DNA of 64,000 nucleotides from G963678445 sp963678445 (GCA_963678445.1 OY782877.1:1798001-1862000); one strand, 5' to 3'. Numbered from the stretch's first letter, positions 26,655 through 35,477 are shown. Program-made: numbers and translations. Notes: generated by a model not told the origin, from the letters alone.

Positions 26655-27473
26655 TTATTCAGCAGCGGGTTCTGCCGCAGGAGGCTCTTCTGCCTTGGCT
26701 TCTTCCGCAGCAGGCGCAACTTCTGCAGGTTGCGCAGGGGCCTTAGCGCGTCCTTTTTGTGTTTCTTCCCGATCCGCACGGATTTTTTCAGCCTGAGTGC
26801 GTCCTTCGATGACGGCATCGGCGATAACTTTGCAGAACAGACCTACCGCACGGATAGCATCGTCATTACCCGGGATGGGCAGCTCAACCATATCCGGGTC
26901 GCAGTTGGTGTCTACGATACCGATGCATTTGATGCCCAGACGTTCGGCTTCGCGTACAGCGATGGCTTCACGTTTGGCGTCGATCACAAAGAGCACTTGG
27001 GGAGGGCCTTCCATTTTCTGGATACCCAGCAAGTTCTTCTCAAGTTTAGCGCGACGTTTGCGCATCTGAACGCCTTCTTTTTTACTGTAGCGTTCAATAT
27101 CGCCGGTGGTTTCAAGCTCTTGCAGACGCGTAAGCTCCTGGATGCTCTGCCGCACGGTGCGATAGTTGGTCAGCATGCCACCGAGCCAACGGTTATTGAC
27201 GTAGTACATGCCGCAACGATCGGCTTCGCGTTGCACCACTTCCTGCGCCTGACGTTTGGTACCGACAAACAGGACATTGCCGCCGTTTGCTGCTGTTTCG
27301 CGTACAATAGCATACGCCTTGTACAGCTGACGCAGGGTTTTCTGCAGGTCAATGATGTAAATGCCGTTGCGTTGCCCGAAAATATACCGGGCCATTTTGG
27401 GATGCCAACGGCGGGTTTGGTGACCGAAGTGTATGCCGGCCTCCAGCAGTTCTCGCATGGTGACGATAGCCAT
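26655..27473 (-). CDS. rpsB: 30S ribosomal protein S2
   Basis: A 272-residue protein beginning MAIVTMRELLEAGIHFGHQ with the S2 signatures RRWHPKMARYIFG and LFVIDAKREAIAVREAERL. The last 40 residues are an Ala/Glu/Pro-rich tail (AQPAEVAPAAEEAKAEEPPAA) beyond the usual end, a low-complexity extension. It binds the 30S platform and is required for S1 binding. First gene of the housekeeping operon. Confidence 0.97.
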   Translation of the reverse strand: MAIVTMRELLEAGIHFGHQTRRWHPKMARYIFGQRNGIYIIDLQKTLRQLYKAYAIVRETAANGGNVLFVGTKRQAQEVVQREADRCGMYYVNNRWLGGMLTNYRTVRQSIQELTRLQELETTGDIERYSKKEGVQMRKRRAKLEKNLLGIQKMEGPPQVLFVIDAKREAIAVREAERLGIKCIGIVDTNCDPDMVELPIPGNDDAIRAVGLFCKVIADAVIEGRTQAEKIRADREETQKGRAKAPAQPAEVAPAAEEAKAEEPPAAEPAAE

Positions 27474-27515
27474 AATTCTTCTCCATTTGGGTTAGACTTT
27501 GAGGTCCAAGGTAGA

Positions 27516-27531
27516 CCCGACATGAGTCGGG
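27516..27531 (-). promoter_or_regulatory. Leader hairpin of the rpsB operon
   Basis: CCCGA-CATGAG-TCGGG forms a small stem about 43 bases upstream of the rpsB start. S2 operons are often autoregulated through leader structures, but this hairpin is not a recognisable S2-binding motif; its role is inference. Confidence 0.3.
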
Positions 27532-27574
27532 CACCCAAACTTTAATGTGGACCCCTGTGAATTAAAATCGGGAA

Positions 27575-27604
27575 AGCTTAGCATATTTAGAAAGGGAGGA
27601 GCAA
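27575..27604 (-). promoter_or_regulatory. Possible promoter of the rpsB operon
   Basis: On the minus strand TTGCTC and TAAGCT are separated by 18 bases, with an extended TG just before the -10 (TGCTAAGCT). It is about 100 bases upstream of rpsB. Confidence 0.3.
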
Positions 27605-27695
27605 CTTTACCATGGGCGCGGCAAGATAGATGCCGCCGTGTTTCTCCGCTTCGCTTGAGGTTCTGGGCTGCATTCGGTTGAAAAACTGCAGGGCA

Positions 27696-28364
27696 TCAAA
27701 TAATACTCAGGCCCTCGGCCTCAAGCATAGCGGTGGCATACTCTATCGAAATCGCAGCGGAAAAATGAGGGTTAACAACCGGGGTGGTGCCTGCGCGTAC
27801 ACTTGTCAAGGGGTCGAAGCGTCCTTGTACAACGCCAATTACCCTGCCGTCTGAAAGGGTAACCAGGGGGGCGCCCTGCATCCCCAAGGTCACGACGCTG
27901 TCAAAAAGAAATAGATGTGTTTCCAGATCGGTGGTTGATTTGGCGCTCACTACTGCTGGCTCAATGAATTGGTTGAATACATTTTGAAATCCAAATGGAT
28001 ACCCCAACAGGGCTACACTACTGCCCGGCACGACCGCTTCCGGTGCGCCAATAATATGATCCGGATAGGTCATGTCGTAATCACGGCAAAATTTCAACAG
28101 CGCCAGATCGTGCTTTTCATCCACCTGGCAAATGGTGGCTTGATAGGGACGCACGGTTTCTGACCACATGGGGGCAAACTCAAATTCAAAGTCCCGGGGC
28201 GCCACCATCAGGTTTTCCTGTCCGCGCACACTGCGCGCAACGGTCAACAGGTAGCCGTCCGGATGTACTAAAAATGCTGTACCCAGAAATACCACCGTAT
28301 CCCCTTCCTTTCGAAGCAGCATCATACATCCACCGCGAAATCGTGCGTATATATCCTGTAGCAT
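27696..28364 (-). CDS. Trypsin-fold pseudoprotease (DegP-like, catalytic His and Ser replaced)
   Basis: A 222-residue protein. The start MLQDIYARFRGG follows AAGGAG; no signal peptide is visible. It aligns with the protease domain of HtrA-type S1 proteins: FLGTAFLVHPDGYLLTVARSV, HDLALLKF, VALLGYPFG, GAPLVTLSDGRVIGVVQG. In active enzymes the first block ends TNAHV; here Arg44 stands in the His place. The Ser block GNSGGPL is here GMQGAPL with Gln163. Only the Asp (D86) remains. It should therefore be inactive as a protease and may act as a binding or sensing module. There is no PDZ domain. Confidence 0.8.
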   Translation of the reverse strand: MLQDIYARFRGGCMMLLRKEGDTVVFLGTAFLVHPDGYLLTVARSVRGQENLMVAPRDFEFEFAPMWSETVRPYQATICQVDEKHDLALLKFCRDYDMTYPDHIIGAPEAVVPGSSVALLGYPFGFQNVFNQFIEPAVVSAKSTTDLETHLFLFDSVVTLGMQGAPLVTLSDGRVIGVVQGRFDPLTSVRAGTTPVVNPHFSAAISIEYATAMLEAEGLSII

Positions 28365-28497
28365 CTCCCGTCTCCTTATGCTCTCCCCCCAAACAGCATT
28401 TTTTGTAATGATTTCCGTCGTCGTTTTGTCGCGTCCCCGCAAGTTTTAGAAATATGGGGGCTAGCGGGGGCCTTTGCACTCGAAAAGCCCCTCTTTA

Positions 28498-30129
28498 TCA
28501 CCAAAGACGGCGATGACCATAGGTTTTATTTTTATCCAAAGGCGGCCGACGTTTTATTTTGTATGCATGCAGCTTGCGATCGGTCTTCAAGGTAAACTCT
28601 TGAGGAGAGGTGTATTCTTTGAAACCGCGATACAGGCTCACCATCATGCCCAGCACCACAATAGCAAAGGGAAGCCCGCTCACAATCGTGGCGGTTTGTA
28701 AGGCGGTCAGGCCGCCGCCCACTAGTAATACTGCTGCAACGGCGCCCTCGAGAAGCGCCCAGAACAGACGGGATAGGACCGGCGGATCGGGGTTGCCGCC
28801 CGAGGTAATAATGTCGATTACCATCGAACCGGAATCCGAGGAGGTTACAAAAAAGGTCACCACCACCGTCAGTCCCAGAAGGGAGGTCACATTGCTCAAT
28901 GGAAACTTGCTGAAGAGCACAAATAAGGATACAGGGATGTTATCTTGTACCGCTTCCTTGATGCCTCCTTCTCCGAACATCTCAATAAATAAGGCAGTAT
29001 CGCCAAAGATCGTCATCCACACAAAAGTAACGAAGGCCGGAATAAACATGACGCCGGCAATGAATTCCCGTACGGTGCGCCCATAGGAAACCCGGGCAAT
29101 AAACATTCCCACAAAGGGCGACCAGGCAATCCACCAGGCCCAGTAGAAAATAGTCCAGCCATGCTGCCATTCGGTGTGTTCATATACCTCATTCCAGGTA
29201 GACAACCGGGGCAGATTTTGCAGATAGAAGCCGATGTTTTCCAACAGCGCATCCAGGATAAAAAGCGTGGGGCCAAGCAAAAACACAAAAAGCGCCAGTA
29301 TGCAGGCCAGCACGATGTTAAATTCGGATAAGCGGCGAATCCCCTTGTCTAACCCACGCACGACCGACCAGGTCGCCAACGCCGTAATTCCTATAATCAA
29401 TAAAACCTGGATGGTCAGACTCTGTGGGGTGTGAAACAGATGTGCCAAACCTGCGTTGACTTGCTGCACGCCGATACCCAGCGACGTGGCTACCCCAAAA
29501 AGCGTTGCCATCGTTGCCAATATATCGACAACGTTCCCCCGAAAGCCATAAATTCGTTCTCCCCAAATCGGATAAAAGGCTGTACGGATAGAAAGCGGCA
29601 GCCCTTTGTTAAACGAAAAAAAGGCCAATGAAAGCCCCACCAGTGTATAGACCGCCCATGGATGCAGCCCCCAGTGCAAGAACGTGATGTCCATTGCAAT
29701 ACGCGCCGCCTCCGTTGTACCCGGCTCCGCAAACGGATTGGAGGTGTAATGAAAGACAGGTTCGGCCACACCATAAAATAAAAGACCGATACCTATACCC
29801 GCCGAAAACAACATGGAAAACCAGCTTAACGTGCCAAATTCCGGCGCAGCGTCCGGTCCACCCAGACGAATATCACCAAAACGGCTCAGCAACAGTATCA
29901 GGACAAAGCCAAAGACAATGTTGATTACCCAGATAAAAAACCAGCCGGTGTACAGTGAAATAAAGTCTTGTGCGTGGTGAAAAAAGCCCTCGATGTGCTG
30001 CTCAAATATCAGGGTAAACAGCACGAAAAGAATAATCAGAAAGGCCGACCCAAAGAAGACCCATGGGTGTACGTCAAGATGAAACCAACGTTTTTCCTGT
30101 CCCTCGCTCGAAGAAGTTTCCTTGTTCAT
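28498..30129 (-). CDS. BCCT-family (betaine/carnitine/choline) transporter
   Basis: A 543-residue protein from MNKETSSSEGQEKRW. About 12 TM segments with the BCCT fingerprints FGDIRLGGPDAAPEF, WFSMLFSAGIGIGLLFYGVAEP, LHWGLHPWAVYTLVGL and the signature WAWWIAWSPFVGMFIARVS, which contains the aromatic substrate box. Likely imports glycine betaine or a related trimethylammonium solute by Na+ or H+ symport for osmoprotection. The first TM is preceded by a short hydrophilic tail. Transcribed alone; a family-A repeat lies about 200 bases upstream. Confidence 0.95.
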   Translation of the reverse strand: MNKETSSSEGQEKRWFHLDVHPWVFFGSAFLIILFVLFTLIFEQHIEGFFHHAQDFISLYTGWFFIWVINIVFGFVLILLLSRFGDIRLGGPDAAPEFGTLSWFSMLFSAGIGIGLLFYGVAEPVFHYTSNPFAEPGTTEAARIAMDITFLHWGLHPWAVYTLVGLSLAFFSFNKGLPLSIRTAFYPIWGERIYGFRGNVVDILATMATLFGVATSLGIGVQQVNAGLAHLFHTPQSLTIQVLLIIGITALATWSVVRGLDKGIRRLSEFNIVLACILALFVFLLGPTLFILDALLENIGFYLQNLPRLSTWNEVYEHTEWQHGWTIFYWAWWIAWSPFVGMFIARVSYGRTVREFIAGVMFIPAFVTFVWMTIFGDTALFIEMFGEGGIKEAVQDNIPVSLFVLFSKFPLSNVTSLLGLTVVVTFFVTSSDSGSMVIDIITSGGNPDPPVLSRLFWALLEGAVAAVLLVGGGLTALQTATIVSGLPFAIVVLGMMVSLYRGFKEYTSPQEFTLKTDRKLHAYKIKRRPPLDKNKTYGHRRLW

Positions 30130-30329
30130 TTTTTCCTTACCTATCCGTAGGTACAGCGTTTCCAGTGTAAAAGCGTCGTTTGAAGAGCCGGAAAAATCGA
30201 CAGACCAACGCAAGAGCCCCCTCTGCCCCTATAAGAGCAGTATACCGGAAGACACTATGGTATACAAAAGAAGTCTTGTTGTAACGCTTTGAAACGCTGA
30301 GGGTTCCGTGGAATGTGCACACCCGTGCG

Positions 30330-30430
30330 TGTGTGAGTGACTTATCAAGAGTTGTCATAAAACAACGGGGCTTGCTGCGGTCAGGGACGGCAAGAAGCAT
30401 ACATTTTGGTTGTGGTCGCTGGACCGCTTT
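30330..30430 (+). repeat. Family-A dispersed hairpin repeat (copy 5)
   Basis: TGTCATAAAA, TGCGGTCAGGGACGGCAAG and the hairpin GTGGTC-GCTG-GACCGC (30412-30427, one G-T wobble), ending CTTTAGG. Antisense to the BCCT gene, in its upstream region. Confidence 0.8.
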
Positions 30431-30658
30431 AGGTTGCTTGTCCCAGCATTCTCTGTATGCGTCTGCGTCGGGCAATGACATCAACACCTGCGCAACGCAT
30501 GAAGCGCGCCCCTATGAGGGCGCCGGGTGCTGACAAGTAGGAGGCCTAATGGTAAAGATTAGGCTCGCTGTGTGAAAAGCGGCATCGCTGATACAGAACG
30601 CCGCAAGACGGTGTAGTTGTAAGGCCTGTGTAGTTTGGACGCTGCATTTCGCTGCACC

Positions 30659-30716
30659 CTGAGCGCCGCAGACCGTCCGTTATGCTGCTGGGGAGGACGG
30701 CGGTAGCGGCGCTCAG
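30659..30716. other. Large bulged inverted repeat
   Basis: CTGAGCGCCGC pairs with GCGGCGCTCAG (11 bp), and inside it CCGTCC pairs with GGACGG, leaving a roughly 15-base loop. No U tract follows directly. It could be an RNA structure in the 3' region of the small gene at 30788-31015. Confidence 0.5.
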
Positions 30717-30787
30717 AATGTATCCGCGTGTAATACGGATAGATACTGCATTTGCAGTGTGCGCTTTTAGCTTGCTTGGTATGCCTT

Positions 30788-31015
30788 TTAACGACGGCGG
30801 GTTCGTGTCCGATCTGCGAGTATGCGATCGTTGTACCGATAGATAAGTCGTTTTTTGGCTTTCGCACGTAAGCGACGGTACGTGGAACTCTGTGGGCCAG
30901 CCGTGGGGAAAATGTGTTGTGGCCTTTGGGGAGTATCCGATACGATTCCCGGTGTAACTTCGATGTCTTGGGGGGCGTTTACCGTTGCAACGTCTTTTTC
31001 ATTCGAAAGTATCAT
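30788..31015 (-). CDS. Small basic protein of unknown function
   Basis: A 75-residue frame, MILSNEKDVATVNAPQD..., supported mainly by a very strong ribosome-binding site (AAAGGAGG, 8 bases before ATG). The N-terminal half is acidic to neutral; the C-terminal 30 residues are strongly basic (YRRLRAKAKKRLIYR...TRTRRR), suggesting nucleic-acid or ribosome contact. I do not recognise the family. A GC hairpin at 31101-31126 lies in its leader. Could also be spurious, but signal and context favour a real small gene. Confidence 0.5.
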   Translation of the reverse strand: MILSNEKDVATVNAPQDIEVTPGIVSDTPQRPQHIFPTAGPQSSTYRRLRAKAKKRLIYRYNDRILADRTRTRRR

Positions 31016-31440
31016 CTGGCGATCCTCCTTTATGTTGCGGATGTCCGTTTCGGTTTCACCAGCGATGACACTGACGCCAGGTCAGACGCATCGTAATTGG
31101 CTGGACAGCCCAGCAGCCCTGTCCAGATAGGGCATATCATACATGATTTAAGCAAGCGGGCGCAAGCCTTTTGTAATTTTTTCTCTTTATTATCATATTA
31201 GCTTTTTTCTTATTTTCTTTATTAAATCTGTTCTCTCCTTTTATACTGTTATCTTTGGAGTTGTTTTTAGTAAAAACAGGGGGCAAAATTGGGGCGTCTG
31301 GAACGATCCAGTACCCGATATATCGGGAGTGCCTCAAAATACGAAAGTTTTTAGCATTAATAAGAGCTATGCGGAAACGCTTTAAGCGTTAGCATTTCTA
31401 ATCGCGCACAATGCGATTTCTTTTTGCGGAGGATATTGTT
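31016..31440. other. Intergenic region, AT-rich, with one hairpin
   Basis: Holds the leader of the small minus-strand gene, including the hairpin CTGGACAG / CTGTCCAG at 31101-31126, and the upstream region of the transporter gene. 31160-31270 is very AT-rich with T runs, a likely promoter zone. No further gene is supported. Confidence 0.4.
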
Positions 31441-33669
31441 GTGGAAAAACGTAATGCATTTGGCACGTTTGGCGGTGTCTTCACGCCGTGCCTGCTGACC
31501 ATTTTGGGCGTCATTATGTTCATGCGCGCAAATTTTGTGGTGGCGCAGGCGGGGATAGGGAGTGCGCTTTTGATTTTGCTGGCGGCAAAATCGATTACGT
31601 TGTTGACGACGTTGTCGACGAGTGCAATTAGTACGAATATGGAGGTACGCGGCGGCGGCGCATATTTTCTGATTTCCCGGGTCCTTGGCCTGCATTACGG
31701 GGGCTCGATTGGCTTGCTGCTGTATCTGGCGCAAGCGGTATCGGCGCCGTTTTATATGCTGGGTTTTACGGAAGCATTGGTGTATACCTTTCCGGTGTTG
31801 GCCCCGTACCATGGCTGGATCGTGTTTGGGGGCACCGCTATATTGTTCACGGTGGCCTATATTGGCGCGGGTTGGGCGATCCGGGTGCAGTATGTCATCA
31901 TGGCGGTGTTGCTCTTATCTGTGGTGTGTTTTCTGGGTGGAGCGGCACGATTGTTTTCGTGGAATGCATTGGAAGCCAATTGGGCAAGTGGATATACGGG
32001 CATAGCGGGTGGCGGGGGCAACTATACGTTTTGGGGCGTATTTGCGATTTATTTCCCGGCGGCGACGGGGATTATGGCGGGGTTGAATATGTCGGGGGAT
32101 TTGAAACGTCCGGCGCGTAGTATTCCCCGGGGCACGTTGGCGGCGATTGGGGTTGGCGCAGGGGTGTATCTGTTGCAGATGGTCCTGTGCGGTGGCGCGT
32201 TTGAGCGGGAGACGTTGCGTGAGGAGCCTTTTCTGGTTTTGCAAAACCATGCCTTGTTTTCGGCGGGCTGGTTGGTGACGGCGGGCATGTTTGCTGCGAC
32301 GTTATCCAGCGCACTGGGTAGTTTGATGGGTGCGCCGCGGGTCTTGCAGGCGGTCGCGCGGGATGATGTGTTACCCGTCTTGGGTATTTTTGCGCGGGGT
32401 TCCCGTCGCGGCGATGAACCTCGTCGGGCGCTAATGGCGACCGGAGTGATTTCCGCGCTGGTTCTGGCGTGGGCGATGGGTGTGGGTGGGGAGACGGCGT
32501 TGAATATGGTGGCGGCGTTGATTACGGAGTTCTTCCTGGTAACGTATGGCATGTTGAACTTGGCCGCGTTAATTGAAGGCGTCGGGGGTAATCCTTCATT
32601 CCGTCCGCAGTTTCGATGGTTCCATTGGATAACGGCGCTGTTGGGGTCGGTGGGATGTCTGGGGGTGGTGCTGGTAATCGATCTGAAGGTGGCGTTGATC
32701 GCGCTGGCGTTGGTGCTTTTGTTGATTGTGTATATTCGGGGACGAAATTTGCAGATGGCGTCGGGGGATGCGTGGCGGGGCTTCTTGTACCGCAATATTC
32801 GCAATGATTTGTTGCGCTTGTCGGAAATGCGGGAAACGGCGAAGAATTGGCGCCCAACGTGTTTGGTGTTCTCGGGCAATCCGGAGGACCGAGGCCTGTT
32901 GGTGGCGTTTGGACGCTGGCTGGAGGCGGGACGGGGTCTGGTGTTTTTGGCGCAGGTGTTGGTGGGGCGTGTGGCGGAGTACGCGCCACGACGGCCAGCG
33001 GTGCAGGAGCGTCTGGGTGAGTTTTGTCGCGAGGAGGGCTTGTCGGCCTTTCCTGTGGTGGTGATTGATGAGAGTTTGAAGGGGGGCATGATCGCCACGA
33101 TGCAGGCGGTGTGTGTGGGGCCGATTCGACCGAATTTGATGTTGCTGGGCTGGACGCGTGAGGCGGGGGATCGCGGACATATGGCGGAGGTGGTGCAGAT
33201 GGCGGAGTTGTTGGGCGTATCGACGTGTTTTCTGGCCGGCCGCAATGAGCTGCCGGGGGAGGGCCCAAAACGGATTGATGTGTGGTGGCGGGGGATGAAA
33301 AATGGGGGCCTGATGTTGTTGCTGGCGCATTTGCTGCGCCAAAACTGGGCTTGGCGAAATTCGGAGGTGCGTCTGGTGCGGGCAGTGCCGAATGAAGCGG
33401 CGCGGGAGGGAACTTTGTCGGATTTGGAGGCGTTGTTGCAAAAAGCGCGCGTAAGCGCACGCGCAAAGGTGGTGGTGTCGGAAGCGTCATTTTCGCAAGT
33501 GCTGCGCCAAGAGTCCGGTGATGCGGCGTTGGTGGTGCTGGGCTTTGAGCCACCGGAACCGGATGGTGAGGAGACCGAGGATTGGTGGATGCGCTATGAC
33601 ATCTTGTTGAAAGATAGCCCTCCGGTGCTGTTGGTTTGTTCGGCAGGTGGAGAAAATGTCATGGCGTAA
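31441..33669 (+). CDS. SLC12/APC-superfamily permease with C-terminal cytoplasmic domain
   Basis: A 742-residue protein. GTG at 31441 is taken as start because GGAGG lies 10 bases upstream. The N-terminal 440 residues carry about 12 TM segments and begin FGTFGGVFTPCLLTILGVIMFMR, with GGGAYFLISRVLG, both typical of cation-chloride-cotransporter-like permeases. The C-terminal 300 residues are cytoplasmic, with USP-like segments (TCLVFSGNPEDRGLLVAFGRWL, LVVLGFEPPEPD), the arrangement of bacterial SLC12 proteins. Substrate (ions with chloride, or amino acids) cannot be told from sequence. Strongly purine- and G-biased coding strand, like the 10-17 kb genes. Confidence 0.88.
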   Translation: MEKRNAFGTFGGVFTPCLLTILGVIMFMRANFVVAQAGIGSALLILLAAKSITLLTTLSTSAISTNMEVRGGGAYFLISRVLGLHYGGSIGLLLYLAQAVSAPFYMLGFTEALVYTFPVLAPYHGWIVFGGTAILFTVAYIGAGWAIRVQYVIMAVLLLSVVCFLGGAARLFSWNALEANWASGYTGIAGGGGNYTFWGVFAIYFPAATGIMAGLNMSGDLKRPARSIPRGTLAAIGVGAGVYLLQMVLCGGAFERETLREEPFLVLQNHALFSAGWLVTAGMFAATLSSALGSLMGAPRVLQAVARDDVLPVLGIFARGSRRGDEPRRALMATGVISALVLAWAMGVGGETALNMVAALITEFFLVTYGMLNLAALIEGVGGNPSFRPQFRWFHWITALLGSVGCLGVVLVIDLKVALIALALVLLLIVYIRGRNLQMASGDAWRGFLYRNIRNDLLRLSEMRETAKNWRPTCLVFSGNPEDRGLLVAFGRWLEAGRGLVFLAQVLVGRVAEYAPRRPAVQERLGEFCREEGLSAFPVVVIDESLKGGMIATMQAVCVGPIRPNLMLLGWTREAGDRGHMAEVVQMAELLGVSTCFLAGRNELPGEGPKRIDVWWRGMKNGGLMLLLAHLLRQNWAWRNSEVRLVRAVPNEAAREGTLSDLEALLQKARVSARAKVVVSEASFSQVLRQESGDAALVVLGFEPPEPDGEETEDWWMRYDILLKDSPPVLLVCSAGGENVMA

Positions 33670-33683
33670 CTTGCCTTTTTCTC

Positions 33684-33712
33684 TTCTTTCTTTTTGCGAA
33701 AAAAGAAAGAAG
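33684..33712 (+). repeat. TTCTTTC palindrome 3' of the SLC12 gene
   Basis: TTCTTTCTTTTT-GCG-AAAAAAGAAAGAA followed by GCAAAGAAAAACG. A nearly identical copy lies at 39668-39708, directly after a family-B palindrome. Likely a 3'-end element. Confidence 0.65.
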
Positions 33713-33784
33713 CAAAGAAAAACGGGTATTTACTATTGGGGTGCAGTGTTCATATACAGCACGCACCCTACCCTTCGGGTCGAC

Positions 33785-33819
33785 AAAAAAACACCGCAAT
33801 AAAACCAAGTTTTATTGCG
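33785..33819 (-). terminator. Rho-independent terminator of clpP
   Basis: CGCAATAAAAC / GTTTTATTGCG with a 3-base loop is followed on the minus strand by GTGTTTTTTTG. It lies 50 bases past the clpP stop. Confidence 0.8.
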
Positions 33820-33868
33820 GCAAATAATAGCAGAAATCTCTTACATTTCCTGTGAGACTGGCAGTACG

Positions 33869-34459
33869 TTAGTTTAAATCGTCGGTGCTTTGAATGATTT
33901 TGGTGACGAGGCCGTATTCGAGGGCTTCCTGAGCATCCATCCAGAAGTTGCGGTCGCTGTCTTTACGCACTTTTTCGGCATCTTGACCGGTCTCTTCGGA
34001 AATGAGCTGGTTGATGCGGGTGCGGATCTTGAGGATCTCTTTGGCTTCGATACGGATGTCTGCGGCTTGTCCGCCTGCGCCGCCACTGGGTTGGTGGAGT
34101 AAAAAGCGGGTGTTGGGCAGGGTGTAGCGTTTGTCTTTGTCGCCGCCGAAGAAAATGGGCACGGCAATGCTGGCGACCCAGCCTGCGCCGATGGTGATAA
34201 TGGGGGATTGGACGAAACGAAGCATGTCGTAAATCGCGTAACCGGAGTCGACGTGACCGCCGGGGGAGGAAACGATGACTTTGATGGGGTCGTGGGATTC
34301 GCTGTCGAGGATAAGCAGTTGGGTGATGGCTTTTTCGGCCACTTCCTGGTTGATTTCTCCAGCGATGAGTATGGTGCGCGCTTTAAGAAGTTTGGTGAAA
34401 AAACCATCGTCCTTGGGTTTGTCGGTGTCACTACAGGGTTTTTCGTTGCGCAGCGTCAT
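33869..34459 (-). CDS. clpP: ATP-dependent Clp protease proteolytic subunit
   Basis: A 196-residue protein. The start MTLRNEKPCSDTDK has AGAGGAAG upstream. It contains RTILIAGEINQEVAEKAI, IKVIVSSPGGHVDSGYAIYDML, the catalytic-Ser block GAGWVASIAVPIFF, the His block LLHQPSGGAGGQ and an Asp in DSDRNFWMDAQEALEYGLV. The Ser block is unusual (GWVASIA in place of GQAASMG), and RTILIAGEI replaces the usual RIIFLGEPI, so this is a divergent ClpP, perhaps a second paralogue in the genome. The partner ATPase is not in the window. Confidence 0.88.
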   Translation of the reverse strand: MTLRNEKPCSDTDKPKDDGFFTKLLKARTILIAGEINQEVAEKAITQLLILDSESHDPIKVIVSSPGGHVDSGYAIYDMLRFVQSPIITIGAGWVASIAVPIFFGGDKDKRYTLPNTRFLLHQPSGGAGGQAADIRIEAKEILKIRTRINQLISEETGQDAEKVRKDSDRNFWMDAQEALEYGLVTKIIQSTDDLN

Positions 34460-34529
34460 GATTGATTCTTCCTCTTTTAAATGCGTTGCTGATTTCAGAG
34501 GGTATTGTGACATTTCGTTGGGGAACGGG

Positions 34530-35477
34530 TCAAGGGTTCTGGTGTTTTGAGACGCTGTATTTTTGCCAGTGTTCTCGCAATTCTTCGGGGGTGGCGGTGG
34601 CGTCGTGCGCGTAGAGGCGGTAGTGCAGGGTAAGGCTTTTCCCTTTGGGGAGGATGTAGGCGTCGTGGTAGCAGAAGGATGCACCTATCCAGCCGTCGTC
34701 GCGCACGTGGAAAATGGTGGGGTGGCGGGGGTTGTCGGGATGGTCGAAGAGGGTAACGCCGTTTTGGGTGTTGGGAGCGATAGAGCCGGTGTAGTCGATC
34801 CAGGGACTGGGTTTCCAGTGAGCTTGGGGTTCATTTTGATCGCCTTGGGCGTTCTGGATATGACCGTCGCCGTTGCGCACGGTCATGGTGGGGGGAACGC
34901 GTAGACCGAGGAAGCCGAAGGGAGTCTTGCCGAAGGTAACGGAATCGATGAGAGGGCTAAAGTGGAGTGTAAAATCGAGGTAGGATTCATTTTTCGGCAA
35001 GGGAATATAGGTGAGGGTGCGCTGTTCCTGGAGAAAGGGGTGTCCGGTGGCGTCTACCCATTGGTGGGTGAAAGTGATGCGGGCGTGGGTGGGGCTATCG
35101 GGGTGAATCTTGATGCCGGTAGTGGTAATGCGGCCTTTGCCGGTGTCTTCCCAGAAGTTGATGCCGTTGACGTCGCGGTGGGTAATCCAAAGCCCTCGGT
35201 GGTGGCGGTGTCCGTAGGGGTCGACGGGGTGGGTTGTGCTGAGTATGGGCTGTCCGGCAGGACCGAGCCAAGGGAACAGGAAGGGGTTGGGTTGGGTGGG
35301 TCCGTAGTGGTAGCGGAGTTGTTCGGTGCCGTGGTGCTGAATAACGCATTGCTCGTATGGCAGCAGCAGCACTTGCAGGGTGGGGTAGTCTTTTTGGGCC
35401 AGCGCAGGATGGTTGGCAAAGGGCAGTAGAAGGGTAAGGAGTAGAAAAAGGGGGTGAAGTGTTTTTTTTAAAAGCAT
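34530..35477 (-). CDS. PmoA-family secreted protein
   Basis: A 315-residue protein with a clear signal peptide (LFLLLTLLLPFANHPALAQ). Key blocks: VIQHHGTEQLRYHYGPTQPNPFLFPW, HPVDPYGHRHHRGLWITH (His-rich) and PFGFLGLRVPPTMTVRNGDGHIQNAQG. These fit the methane-oxygenase-PmoA-like family (DUF6807), which is unrelated to particulate methane monooxygenase despite its name and is common near sugar dehydrogenases and glycosidases in Planctomycetes and Verrucomicrobia. The HRHHRG cluster may bind metal. Probably acts in the periplasm on carbohydrate. Divergent from the GH31 gene. Confidence 0.82.
   Translation of the reverse strand: MLLKKTLHPLFLLLTLLLPFANHPALAQKDYPTLQVLLLPYEQCVIQHHGTEQLRYHYGPTQPNPFLFPWLGPAGQPILSTTHPVDPYGHRHHRGLWITHRDVNGINFWEDTGKGRITTTGIKIHPDSPTHARITFTHQWVDATGHPFLQEQRTLTYIPLPKNESYLDFTLHFSPLIDSVTFGKTPFGFLGLRVPPTMTVRNGDGHIQNAQGDQNEPQAHWKPSPWIDYTGSIAPNTQNGVTLFDHPDNPRHPTIFHVRDDGWIGASFCYHDAYILPKGKSLTLHYRLYAHDATATPEELREHWQKYSVSKHQNP

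Larger units (their letters stand above)
30130..30787. other. Long non-coding region with repeat and large hairpins
   Basis: This 660-base stretch has no convincing reading frame. It holds a family-A repeat (30330-30430) and a bulged hairpin at 30659-30716 with an 11-bp outer stem (CTGAGCGCCGC / GCGGCGCTCAG). A smaller hairpin, GCCTAAT-GGTAAAG-ATTAGGC, lies at about 30543-30563. It could be the promoter region of the BCCT gene plus the 3' untranslated region of the small gene at 30788-31015, or an unrecognised structured RNA. Confidence 0.4.

Noticed and set aside
31137..31337. A 66-codon minus-strand frame, Lys/Asn-rich
   Set aside because: It lies in an AT-rich stretch that explains its composition, it has no ribosome-binding site, and there is no similarity to known proteins that I can see.
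32049..33245. A 398-codon minus-strand frame inside the SLC12-like transporter
   Set aside because: Antisense shadow of a membrane protein gene; rich in Arg, Pro and Ser with no domain.
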